Program-made: the position numbers and the translations under genes
Notes under the pieces: generated by a model
Database searches by the model: none
What the model saw: the letters and a program-made list of their open reading frames with translations, nothing else
Told to the model about the DNA's origin: nothing
Source: Maritimibacter dapengensis
GTDB taxonomy: Bacteria; Pseudomonadota; Alphaproteobacteria; Rhodobacterales; Rhodobacteraceae
Assembly (NCBI RefSeq): GCF_019218265.1
Contig: NZ_JAHUZE010000002.1
Coordinates: forward strand, 1,054,001 to 1,118,000
Reading direction: 5' to 3'
DNA length: 64,000 nt
In this document: positions 1-7,780 of the stretch, one piece after another
Layout: each line of letters starts with the position of its first letter
Position numbering within the stretch: position 1 is the first letter of the stretch

Positions 1-446
1 GTACGATGGGCCTGCGCCCCGCCTACCTGCAAACGCTGGGCGACGACGAGGTGACGAACTTCAACGAATGGACCCTGCCGCTCGGCCGCAGGTTCCGGGC
101 GCTGAAGCTGTGGTTCCTTCTGCGTGCCGAGGGCTTGTCCGGCCTGCGCGCCCGCATCCGAAATCACGTGGCCTGGGCGCACGACGCCCGCGACGCCATC
201 GCCGCTCTTCCCGGTTTCGAGATCGTGACCGAACCCATCCTGTCGCTCTTCACCTTCCGCTTTCGCGACGACGCCACGACCGAACGCCTGCTCGATGCGG
301 TCAACCGCGACGGGCGTATCTACCTCACCCAGACCAGCCACGACAGCGCCTTCGTGATCCGGATGCAGGTCGGCCAGTTTGACGTGACCCGCGAAGATGT
401 CATGATGGTCCCCGACGTGTTGCGAGAGATTTCCGAAAGCCTATGA
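1..446 (+). CDS. PLP-dependent (aromatic-L-amino-acid type) decarboxylase, C-terminal fragment
   Basis: The open frame enters from the left edge, so only the last ~148 codons are present. The fragment resembles the small C-terminal domain of group II PLP-dependent decarboxylases (aromatic amino acid/tryptophan decarboxylase type). Visible are the segment LPLGRRFRALKLWF, where these enzymes carry the conserved R-R-F-R-(A/S)-L-K-L-W stretch, and the late (I/R)YLTQTSHDSAFVIRM region that closes the domain. The PLP lysine lies upstream of the window. Family members remove the alpha-carboxylate from aromatic amino acids in the cytoplasm; the exact substrate cannot be read from this piece. The stop overlaps the start of the next gene (ATGA), so the two are probably co-translated. 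Family assignment is fairly secure, substrate is not. Confidence 0.8.
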   Translation, partial: TMGLRPAYLQTLGDDEVTNFNEWTLPLGRRFRALKLWFLLRAEGLSGLRARIRNHVAWAHDARDAIAALPGFEIVTEPILSLFTFRFRDDATTERLLDAVNRDGRIYLTQTSHDSAFVIRMQVGQFDVTREDVMMVPDVLREISESL

Positions 447-1300
447 CCCATCGTCTTCTTGCCCTTGTTCTTCTCTGCCTGCCCGGCTGGGCGGTCGCGC
501 AGGATGGCGGCGCAGCCTGGCCGATCTATGAGTCGACCTTTGTCAACGATTACGCCAATCTCCTGCCCGATGACGTGGAAACCCGCATCACCCGCTCGCT
601 CGAGGTTCTGCGCGAGGACACGGGCGTCGAGGCGACGGTTCTGACCCTGCCGACGCGTCAGGGCTACACCCCGACCGGGACGATGGAAGAATTCGCCACC
701 GGCCTGTTCAACCATTGGGGCATCGGGGACGCGTCGCGCAACGACGGCATCCTCATCATGGTGCTCCGAAATGACCGCCAGATGCGGATCGAACTCGGAT
801 CGGGCTACCCGTCAGGCTTCAACCGCGAAGCACAGGACATCATCGACCGGGTGTTCCTGCCGGATTTCCGAAACGACAATTACGCCGACGGGATCGAGGA
901 CGGGACCGATGCGGTGATCTCGCGCATCGCGCGCGTCCACGCCGAGGGCGGCGCACCGCCCGAAAGCTCGAGCACCGATCCGGTCGGTGTCGGGGTCGGC
1001 GCGACCCTTGGCATCTTTGGCGTGATCGCGGCGGTGTTCGCGATTTTCTGGCACCGCATCCGCGACCGCTTCTCGCGCTGCCCGCAATGTGGCGAACGCG
1101 GCATCCACACGACGCGCCAGACCCTGCAACGTGCCACCCGCTCGCGCAAAGGTCACGGCCAGAAGACCACCGACTGCCCGCATTGCGGCTACCATTCCAC
1201 CGCGCCCTTCGTGATCCCGCTGGTCACATCCTCGTCATCATCGGGCGGATCGTTCGGCGGCGGGTCGTCTTCGGGCGGCGGGGCGTCAGGAAGCTGGTAG
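443..1300 (+). CDS. TPM domain (YgcG-like) membrane protein with zinc ribbon and Gly/Ser tail
   Basis: 285 residues. A signal peptide (residues 1-20, ending VAQ) leads into a TPM domain (about 30-165) with the typical N-terminal 'VNDYANLLP' and 'NDGILIMVLRNDRQMRIELG' type segments. A transmembrane helix follows (about 180-203), then a cytoplasmic zinc ribbon built from CPQCG (about 212) and CPHCG (about 245), and a low-complexity Gly/Ser tail ending in GSW. This order is characteristic of the YgcG/TPM group, which are periplasmic-facing inner-membrane proteins; some TPM relatives are acid phosphatases or photosystem repair factors, but the bacterial role is not settled. The start overlaps the preceding decarboxylase by four bases. 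Function beyond family is not claimed. Confidence 0.8.
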   Translation: MTHRLLALVLLCLPGWAVAQDGGAAWPIYESTFVNDYANLLPDDVETRITRSLEVLREDTGVEATVLTLPTRQGYTPTGTMEEFATGLFNHWGIGDASRNDGILIMVLRNDRQMRIELGSGYPSGFNREAQDIIDRVFLPDFRNDNYADGIEDGTDAVISRIARVHAEGGAPPESSSTDPVGVGVGATLGIFGVIAAVFAIFWHRIRDRFSRCPQCGERGIHTTRQTLQRATRSRKGHGQKTTDCPHCGYHSTAPFVIPLVTSSSSSGGSFGGGSSSGGGASGSW

Positions 1301-1376
1301 GCGACAGGTTGCGCCAAGAGGCACAGGCCCCCACGTCATGCTGGCTTTGCAAGAAACCTGCGGTAAGCTGGACCTC

Positions 1377-2021
1377 ATGACCCGTTTCATCCTCGAAGAA
1401 ACCTGGCGCGAACATGTGGCCGACGGCGTGTTGCACGTCATCGGCGTGGTGTTCGCCGTCGCAGCAGCGGCCGCGCTCGTGACCTGGGCCGCGCTCTCGC
1501 TCGACGCGCCGCGCATCGCGGCAGCGGTGCCCTATGTCCTCGGGCTGATTGCCACCTTCGCGTTTTCGGCGGCCTATAACATGACGCTCCATGCCCCGAT
1601 CCGCGCGGTTCTGCGCCGGTTCGACCATGCCGCGATCTACGTGATGATCGCGGGCACATACACACCGGTCGCGCTGGTCGGTCTTGGCGGCGGCTGGGGC
1701 ATCGCGCTCGCCACCGCAAGCTGGGTGATCGCGCTCATCGGCGTGGCGATGAAACTCGTCTGGTTCGACCGGGCCGAGAAACTGGGCTTCATCCTCTACA
1801 TCGCGCAAGGCTGGCTCTGCCTCGCGGCCATCGGGCCGATCGTGGCCGCGCTTCCGGTCGCTGCGATGGTGCTTTTGGTGATCGGGGGCGTCGTCTACAC
1901 GATAGGCACGTATTTCTATCACAAGGCCCTGCCCTACGCGCGCGCCATCTGGCACGGCCATGTGCTCGCCGCCGCCGTGACGCATTACGCCGCCGTCCTC
2001 ATGGTGCTCCGCATCCCCTGA
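1377..2021 (+). CDS. Hemolysin III family (PAQR-type) membrane protein
   Basis: About 214 residues with seven hydrophobic segments. Family marks are the N-terminal E-x-x-N/H-type element (ETWREHVADGVLHVIG), the central RFDHAAIYVMIAGTYTP stretch and the C-terminal IWHGHVLAAAVTH, which carries the His residues proposed as metal ligands in PAQR/Hly-III proteins. The family is related to adiponectin receptors; in bacteria the activity is unproven despite the 'hemolysin' name. The start was placed at the ATG giving MTRFILEETW because homologous proteins begin close to the EETW motif; an upstream in-frame ATG at 1338 would add 13 residues. It stands alone between the TPM gene and the SYLF lipoprotein. 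Confidence 0.8.
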   Translation: MTRFILEETWREHVADGVLHVIGVVFAVAAAAALVTWAALSLDAPRIAAAVPYVLGLIATFAFSAAYNMTLHAPIRAVLRRFDHAAIYVMIAGTYTPVALVGLGGGWGIALATASWVIALIGVAMKLVWFDRAEKLGFILYIAQGWLCLAAIGPIVAALPVAAMVLLVIGGVVYTIGTYFYHKALPYARAIWHGHVLAAAVTHYAAVLMVLRIP

Positions 2022-2137
2022 CACGCCGCGCGGGTTTTCGCCCACCGGTATTCGCTTCGTGACAGGCAGCGGGGATTCGCTTATCCTTTCCGCGAACCGG
2101 GCAAAGACCCGGCCGAGCAGCAAGCGGGGCACAGGCA

Positions 2138-2698
2138 ATGCAAAATTACTCCAGACGAGGTTTCATCGTGGCAGCGGGGGGCGCGACCCTCGGGCTCGCA
2201 GGATGCGCGAACGGCATCGGGTCAAGCGGCGGCGCGACCATTGACGCGCGGGTCGATGAAACTCTGCGTTATCTCTATTCCACATATCCCGAGGCCCGGT
2301 CGCTCGCCGACAAGGCCAACGGTATTCTCGTCATGCCGCTGGTGACCGAGGCCGGGTTCGGCGTCGGTGGCGCGTATGGGCGCGGCGCCCTGCGCGTCGG
2401 CGGCGCGACGGTGGATTACTACAGCCAGGCGAAGGCCAGTTTCGGGCTTCAGATCGGCGCGCAGCAATACGCGCATGTGTTGTTCTTCATGACCGAGGAC
2501 GCACTGGGCGAGTTCCGTTATGCCTCCGGCTGGTCGGCGGGTGCGGACATCAAATATGCGGTGCTGAACGACGGCGACCGGTTCACAGCCGATACCTTCG
2601 CGACCGGCAATCCCATCGTCGCAATGGTCTTCGGCACGGCGGGTCTGATCGTCGGGGCGAGCCTCGAAGGCTCCAAATACACCCGCATCATCCCCTGA
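2138..2698 (+). CDS. SYLF/Ysc84-domain lipoprotein
   Basis: 186 residues. The N-terminus combines a Tat-like SRRGF (5-9) with a lipobox LAGC (Cys23), so it is probably an exported lipoprotein. The rest is a SYLF (DUF500/Ysc84) domain: 'ANGILVMPLVTEAGFGVGGAYGRGAL', then 'YYSQAKASFGLQIGAQQYAHVLFFMTEDAL' and the C-terminal 'GLIVGASLEGSKYTRI', which matches the family end. Eukaryotic SYLF domains bind phosphoinositides; bacterial ones are described as lipid-binding with no fixed role. It is followed by a hairpin terminator shared with the convergent HupE-type genes. Confidence 0.8.
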   Translation: MQNYSRRGFIVAAGGATLGLAGCANGIGSSGGATIDARVDETLRYLYSTYPEARSLADKANGILVMPLVTEAGFGVGGAYGRGALRVGGATVDYYSQAKASFGLQIGAQQYAHVLFFMTEDALGEFRYASGWSAGADIKYAVLNDGDRFTADTFATGNPIVAMVFGTAGLIVGASLEGSKYTRIIP

Positions 2699-2721
2699 TA
2701 ACGGTCGCGAACAGACGACGG

Positions 2722-2752
2722 AACGCCCGCCGGACCCTGTCCTGCGGGCGTT
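2722..2752. terminator. Hairpin terminator between convergent genes
   Basis: A 9-bp perfect inverted repeat (AACGCCCGC / GCGGGCGTT) with a 13-base loop sits between the SYLF gene and the convergently transcribed HupE-type pair. The AA...TT ends give short A/T tracts on both strands, so it can serve both directions. Confidence 0.6.
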
Positions 2753-2765
2753 TCGCGTTGAGGTG

Positions 2766-3380
2766 TCAAGCTGCCGGCGTGCCGCTCAGGGCGAAAGCGA
2801 GATAGAGCACGAGGATCGCGGCAACCCAGGACGCGATGATCCGAGCGCCTATGCGCGTGGCCTCCCCCGGCCAGGTCTCGCGACAGACCCGGACGATCCC
2901 CGCAGTGGCCGACACCGCCACATTCGCGCCGAACAGCAGCCCAAGATAGATCGGGATCGTCAATTCACCCCACGCGTGGCCCTCGAGACCTGCGAGCATG
3001 ACGACAAGACCCATGAGACCTGCAAGAACGGGCACCGCGCGCCCGAGACGGTTCAACGGGACCAATGCCGCCAGTGCGCCCAGCACCAGCCCGAAAGAGA
3101 TCGGAAGAAGCGCCGCCGAAGGTCCAACCAGGGGTGCTGCGATCATGCCGGCCACCTGCCCCCCCAGAAAGATCGGCCATGCCGTCAGCAGCCCTTCGAT
3201 CTGCCACAGCGCGACGAGCAGGCCGAGAGCCACCAGCGGAAGCATGAGACCGGGCGTGCCGAAGATCACCCCGGCACCCTCCAGAAATGCGCCATAGGCG
3301 TCCGCACCTGCGGTGAAGGAATGCGCATGAGCACGCCCGGCCAGAAGTGCGGGCAGAGCCGCGAGCGCAAGCCGCCTCAT
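2766..3380 (-). CDS. HupE-like integral membrane protein (second of pair)
   Basis: 204 residues: a signal peptide ending AHA, then a mature N-terminus beginning HSFTAG and about six hydrophobic helices. The histidine directly after the signal cleavage site resembles HupE/UreJ proteins, where it helps bind nickel, but the 'HPxxGxDH' motif of true HupE is absent here. The reading frame is open well upstream, but the ATG at 3380 is chosen because it starts a clean signal peptide and overlaps the stop of the upstream hupE by four bases (ATGA). The tight coupling suggests the two proteins work together, possibly as parts of one metal permease. Exact role unknown. Confidence 0.65.
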   Translation of the reverse strand: MRRLALAALPALLAGRAHAHSFTAGADAYGAFLEGAGVIFGTPGLMLPLVALGLLVALWQIEGLLTAWPIFLGGQVAGMIAAPLVGPSAALLPISFGLVLGALAALVPLNRLGRAVPVLAGLMGLVVMLAGLEGHAWGELTIPIYLGLLFGANVAVSATAGIVRVCRETWPGEATRIGARIIASWVAAILVLYLAFALSGTPAA

Positions 3381-3952
3381 GCGATACCGAACAGAAACGC
3401 TCCGCCGACAGCCGCGATCACGACGCCCATGCCGCGCACGACCATCCGGCCCGTGCTGCTCCCGACGAGGAGACCGAAGGCGATGCCGATCAGGTGCAGA
3501 AGACCCGTGCCGATGACAAAGCCGATACCGTAGGCAAAAGGATTTGCCGCTTCCGGAAGCTCGGTGCCATGTGCGTGGCCGTGGAAAATCGCGAAGACCC
3601 CGACAATCACGCCCGCAACCCAAAGCGGCGCGCGCACCGCGAAGGCGATCAGAAGGCCAAGTATCACACCAGAGAGTGCGATCCCCGCTTCGACCGCCGG
3701 GAGCGGCACGCCGATGACGCCAAGCGCGCCGCCGACCGCCATGACCAGCGGGAACACAACCGGCAGGATCCAGATCGCAGGCTTGCCAAGGAAGGCCCCC
3801 CAAAGGCCGACCGCGACCATCGCGATGACGTGGTCCCAGCCGAGGATCGGATGCGTGAAGCCGGAGATGAACCCTCCGGTTTCGCCATCCGTATGCGCAA
3901 AGGCCGCCGAGGCGATCATCACAAAAGGCAAGGCGAGCAGAAATCGGGACAT
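3377..3952 (-). CDS. hupE: HupE/UreJ family nickel-type permease
   Basis: 191 residues with a signal peptide ending AFAHTDG and six to seven membrane helices. It contains the family motif HPILGWDHVIAMVAVGLWGA near the N-terminus and a later HGHAHGTE histidine cluster, the marks of HupE/UreJ proteins, which in other bacteria move Ni(II) for hydrogenase or urease. The start at 3952 is preceded by a strong GGGAGGGG ribosome site; longer frames lack one. It is co-transcribed with the downstream membrane protein. No urease, hydrogenase or hyp genes are in the window, so the metal and its client enzyme are open. Confidence 0.8.
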   Translation of the reverse strand: MSRFLLALPFVMIASAAFAHTDGETGGFISGFTHPILGWDHVIAMVAVGLWGAFLGKPAIWILPVVFPLVMAVGGALGVIGVPLPAVEAGIALSGVILGLLIAFAVRAPLWVAGVIVGVFAIFHGHAHGTELPEAANPFAYGIGFVIGTGLLHLIGIAFGLLVGSSTGRMVVRGMGVVIAAVGGAFLFGIA

Positions 3953-4048
3953 GAGACCCCTCCCAAACAGTATTTCTTTTCTTGAGATACGATCATGCCC
4001 TCTGAAAGGTTGCAACAATCCTGTGTGTCGTTCCCCGGTCGGGTGCCC

Positions 4049-4912
4049 TCATCTCAACCGCTTTATGAGGGACGAGGTATCCCAGCGGTTGCCGCCCATG
4101 TTCTGAACGTCCTTGTAGAACTGGTCGACCAGGGCCGTGACCGGCAGCGCCGCGCCGGTCTGTTCGGCTTCTGCGAGGCATATGGCCAGGTCCTTGCGCA
4201 TCCAGTCCACCGCGAAACCGTGATCGAAATGGTCGTCCAGCATGGTTTCGTGCCGGTTCACCATCTGCCAGCTTCCCGCAGCTCCGCCCGAAATCGCCTC
4301 GATCACCGCGCGCCCGTCGAGTCCTGCTTTCTGTGCGAACGCGAGCCCTTCGGAAAGCCCCTGCACCAGTCCGGCGATGCAGATCTGGTTGACCATCTTG
4401 GTCAACTGGCCCGCGCCGACCTCGCCCAGCCGCTTGATCGACTTGCCATAGGCTTCCATCACCGGGACAGCCGCGTTCCACGCCGCTTCTTCCCCACCGC
4501 ACATGATCGCGAGCACGCCGTTCTCGGCACCCGCCTGACCGCCAGAGACCGGGGCGTCGATATAGGCGACGCCGGTCTTGCCCGCGGCCTCGGCCATGTC
4601 GCGCGTCACCATGGCCGAAACCGTTGTGTGGTCGATGAAAGTCGCGCCCTTCGCCATGCCCGCCAGCGAACCGTCGTCGCCGGTCACCACCGCGCGCAGG
4701 TCGTCGTCATTGCCGACACAGGCCATCACGAACTCCGCGCCCTCCGCCGCCTCGCGCGGTGTCGGCGCAGAGGCTCCGCCATGTTCCTTCACCCAGGCGT
4801 CGGCCTTGGCCGACGTGCGGTTGTAGACCGTCACTTCGTGACCTTTCGCGGCCAGATGCCCGGCCATCGGATAGCCCATGACCCCCAGCCCCAGAAATGC
4901 ACATTTCGCCAT
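4049..4912 (-). CDS. 3-hydroxyisobutyrate dehydrogenase family NAD(P)-dependent reductase
   Basis: 287 residues. A Rossmann fold begins with GLGVMGYPM (8-16); DAPVSGG (119-125) and GAGQLTKMVNQ with the catalytic lysine K172 follow, then the all-helical C-terminal domain. These are the signature elements of beta-hydroxyacid dehydrogenases (3-hydroxyisobutyrate dehydrogenase, tartronate-semialdehyde reductase, GLYR-type succinic-semialdehyde reductase). The reaction is reversible NAD(P)-linked oxidation of a beta-hydroxy acid to the semialdehyde or keto acid; the precise substrate cannot be decided from sequence alone. No valine-catabolism genes are beside it. It faces away from the penicillin-acylase gene. 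Confidence 0.85.
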   Translation of the reverse strand: MAKCAFLGLGVMGYPMAGHLAAKGHEVTVYNRTSAKADAWVKEHGGASAPTPREAAEGAEFVMACVGNDDDLRAVVTGDDGSLAGMAKGATFIDHTTVSAMVTRDMAEAAGKTGVAYIDAPVSGGQAGAENGVLAIMCGGEEAAWNAAVPVMEAYGKSIKRLGEVGAGQLTKMVNQICIAGLVQGLSEGLAFAQKAGLDGRAVIEAISGGAAGSWQMVNRHETMLDDHFDHGFAVDWMRKDLAICLAEAEQTGAALPVTALVDQFYKDVQNMGGNRWDTSSLIKRLR

Positions 4913-4991
4913 GACCGAACTCCCTTGATTGCACCTGTTCTTTGGAGCCTTTAATGAACACCCTCAGCGGACAGGTCAACAAAGGGGCCCC

Positions 4992-7469
4992 ATGTCGTCT
5001 CTCTTCAAATGGTTGGTGCGCGCGGTCAGCGCGGTGTTGATCCTCGCCGCGCTCGCGCTGCTTTTCACCTATTATCTCGCCTCCCGGTCCCTGCCCGATT
5101 ACGACGCGGAACGCGAGGTTTTCGGGATCGAGGCCGAGGTCGAGATCGTTCGCAACAATTCCAACGTGCCGCATATCTTCGGTGAAAGCGACGCGGACGT
5201 GTTCTTCGGGCTGGGCTACGCCCACGCGCAGGACCGGCTGTGGCAGATGACCATGCTGCGGCGCACCGTGCAGGGCCGGCTGTCGGAAGTGTTCGGCGAA
5301 CGCACGCTGAAAGCGGACGAACTGATGCGCAGGCTCGACCTGTACCGGCTCGCGCAGGGCGCCGTCTCGGCGCAGGACGCCGATACCATTCGCGCGCTGG
5401 AGGCCTATTCCCGTGGCGTGAATTCATGGCTCGACCGGGTCAATGCCGAGGCATTGGGTCGCGGCGCGCCCGAGTTTTTCCTGTTCGACAATTCCATTTC
5501 GCCCTGGAGCCCGGCGGACAGCATCGCGATCCTCAAACTCATGGGTGTGCAGCTTACCGGCCATCTGAACGAGGAAGTGCTGCGTGCCCAGGTTTCGCTG
5601 GCGCTGGAAGACGCGCGGGTGGCGGACATCCTCCCCGACATACCCGGATCCGGAACCGCGGCCCTGCCGGACTTCGCGTCGATGTTTCCAGAAGCCGACC
5701 GGGAGCGCGATTTTGCGGCCCTGCGGCCCGCCGACCCGCCCTCGATGCTTTATCCCAGCCCCGAGCGCGGATTGGCTGGCGCGTCGAACGCCTGGGCGGC
5801 GGATGCGACCCGGTCGGCGGCCGGGGCGACGCTCATGGCGAACGATCCGCACCTTGGCCTCTCCGCCCCGACGATCTGGTATCTCGCGCGGCTCGACCTC
5901 GCCTCAGGCGGCGTGATCGGCGCGTCGATTCCGGGCGTTCCCGCGCTGATCCTCGGCCGGTCGGCGGATTTCGCATGGGGCGCGACCTCGTCCTACATGG
6001 ACGATCAGGACGTGCTGATCGAACGCCAGAACCCCGACGACCCGAAACAGGTCCAGACCCCGGACGGCTGGGCCACCCTGACCGAGCGTCCCTCGATCAT
6101 CCGGGTGAAGGACGGTGCGCCCGTCACGCTGACCCTGCAATGGTCGCCGAACGGTCCGATCATTCCCGGCAACCACTACAACCTCGGCGCCGTGACGCCA
6201 CCCGGCCACCTCGCAGCCCTGCAATGGACCTTGTTGACCTCCGACGATTCCTCGATGACCGCCGCGATGAAGCTCATGCGGGCGAAGTCGGTCGAAGATG
6301 GTATCGCGGCAGGCGAAGGCTCGGTCGCTCCCAGCCTCAACATCACGATGATCGACCGCGAAACCATCGCGCTCAAGACCTTCGGACACATGCCGCGCCG
6401 GGATGCCGACCATATGACCTTCGGCCGCCTGCCCGCTCCCGGCTGGCGCAAGGAAAACATCTGGCTCGGGCGCGAAAGCTACGCCGCGAACCCCGAATTC
6501 GTGGCCCCGTCCGGCGGCATCGTCGGCAACACCAACAACAAGCTCCTCGAACGCCCCTTCCCGCTCCACGTCAGCTGGGACTGGGGCGACAGCCAACGGG
6601 TGCAGCGATGGCAGGCGTTGATGCAGAACCGTGAAGTCCACACCCGCGAGAGTTTCATCGAAGCGCAGCTCGACACCGTGTCGATCACCGCGCGCAATCT
6701 TCTTCCGCTGGTAGGCGCGGACCTGTGGTTCACCGGCGAGGCCGCGCCCGACGGCACACCCGAACGCGCCCGCCAGCGCGCTCTGGAGCTTCTGGCCAAC
6801 TGGAACGGCGAAATGTCCGAGCATCTGCCGGAGCCGCTCATCTACATGGCGTGGATGCGCTCGCTTCAGACCCGGCTGATCCGTGACGAGCTTGGCCCGC
6901 TGGCCAATGCCTTCACCCATGTCGAACCGATCTTCATCGAGCGGGTTTTCCGCGACGTGAACGGCGCGAGCGTGTGGTGCGACGTGCGCCAATCGGCCCC
7001 GACCGAAACCTGCACCGAGATCGCCCGCGTCGCGCTCGACGACGCGCTTTTGTGGATCGACGAGCATTACGGCGGTGAAACCGAGGCGTTGCGCTGGGGC
7101 GACGCGCATCAGGCGACCCATGACCATCAGGTTCTGGGCGACGTGCCGGTGCTCAGATGGTTCGTGAACATCCGGCAATCCACATCGGGCGGCGACAACA
7201 CGCTTCTGCGCGGTCGCACGTCGGGCCGTGGGCCGGAGCCGTTCAACAATGTCCACGGCGCCACCTATCGCGGCGTCTATGACTTCGCCGACCCTGACAG
7301 CTCGCTTTTCGTGACCTCGACGGGGCAGTCCGGACACTTCCTGTCACGCCACTACGAAGACCTCGGAGAACTCTGGCGGCGGGGCGAATACATCCCCATG
7401 TCACTCGATCCCGAGCTTGCCCGCGCAGCCGCCGTCGGCACCACGATTCTCCGCCCAGCAGGGAATTGA
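4992..7469 (+). CDS. Penicillin acylase (amidase) family Ntn hydrolase
   Basis: About 825 residues. An N-terminal membrane anchor (about 7-30) is followed by the family's 'PHIFGESDADVFFGLGYAHAQDRLWQM' region, which ends the alpha chain. GASNAW carries the autocatalytic cleavage site, so Ser265 would become the N-terminal nucleophile of the beta chain. The oxyanion/Asn segment 'GNTNNKLL' lies further on. Members hydrolyse amide bonds of penicillins, acyl-homoserine lactones or other N-acyl compounds in the periplasm. Size and architecture fit; substrate specificity is not readable. The start is set at 4992 (AAAGGGG ribosome site just upstream), not at the earlier in-frame ATG, because the anchor helix follows directly. 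Confidence 0.88.
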   Translation: MSSLFKWLVRAVSAVLILAALALLFTYYLASRSLPDYDAEREVFGIEAEVEIVRNNSNVPHIFGESDADVFFGLGYAHAQDRLWQMTMLRRTVQGRLSEVFGERTLKADELMRRLDLYRLAQGAVSAQDADTIRALEAYSRGVNSWLDRVNAEALGRGAPEFFLFDNSISPWSPADSIAILKLMGVQLTGHLNEEVLRAQVSLALEDARVADILPDIPGSGTAALPDFASMFPEADRERDFAALRPADPPSMLYPSPERGLAGASNAWAADATRSAAGATLMANDPHLGLSAPTIWYLARLDLASGGVIGASIPGVPALILGRSADFAWGATSSYMDDQDVLIERQNPDDPKQVQTPDGWATLTERPSIIRVKDGAPVTLTLQWSPNGPIIPGNHYNLGAVTPPGHLAALQWTLLTSDDSSMTAAMKLMRAKSVEDGIAAGEGSVAPSLNITMIDRETIALKTFGHMPRRDADHMTFGRLPAPGWRKENIWLGRESYAANPEFVAPSGGIVGNTNNKLLERPFPLHVSWDWGDSQRVQRWQALMQNREVHTRESFIEAQLDTVSITARNLLPLVGADLWFTGEAAPDGTPERARQRALELLANWNGEMSEHLPEPLIYMAWMRSLQTRLIRDELGPLANAFTHVEPIFIERVFRDVNGASVWCDVRQSAPTETCTEIARVALDDALLWIDEHYGGETEALRWGDAHQATHDHQVLGDVPVLRWFVNIRQSTSGGDNTLLRGRTSGRGPEPFNNVHGATYRGVYDFADPDSSLFVTSTGQSGHFLSRHYEDLGELWRRGEYIPMSLDPELARAAAVGTTILRPAGN

Positions 7470-7780
7470 GAAAACCCGGCGAATTCCCGCCATATTTATC
7501 ATGATAATTACGTAACGTCACTGTAATGTCCCTGTAAAACAAAGCCTCTGATACCGCTTTGAAATGTCGATATATTTTACCTTTTGGTCAAATAATTACC
7601 CGAAATACGCGTTATCGGCCAATCATTAACGTGCTCGAAACACCCTAGCCAAACAGCCTCACCATCTGCATATGGAGCGCAGCCTCATAGGAGCCCTGCT
7701 CCTGGAGGTCAGCCGTCACTCACGGTGGTAGGTCGTTCGCCCGCTCGTGCCCTCTTGCGGGGGAACGACCTATGCCCGTT
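7470..7780. other. Gene-free AT-rich interval with a run of hairpins
   Basis: A 311-base stretch between the convergent acylase and hflX genes. The first 180 bases are clearly more AT-rich than the surroundings and contain the palindrome TATCATGATA; no plausible ORF was found. The last 90 bases hold three successive hairpins described separately. Confidence 0.6.
7689..7772. repeat. Three consecutive inverted repeats, last with a 16-bp stem
   Basis: Stem 1: AGGAGC/GCTCCT (7689-7703, 3-base loop). Stem 2: CCGT/ACGG around 7713-7725. Stem 3: arms 7729-7744 and 7757-7772, 16 bp with a single G/G mismatch and a 12-base loop. Stem 3 could stop hflX transcription on the minus strand, but neither side has a U-run, so this is not a standard intrinsic terminator. 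A structured RNA is another possibility. Confidence 0.5.
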
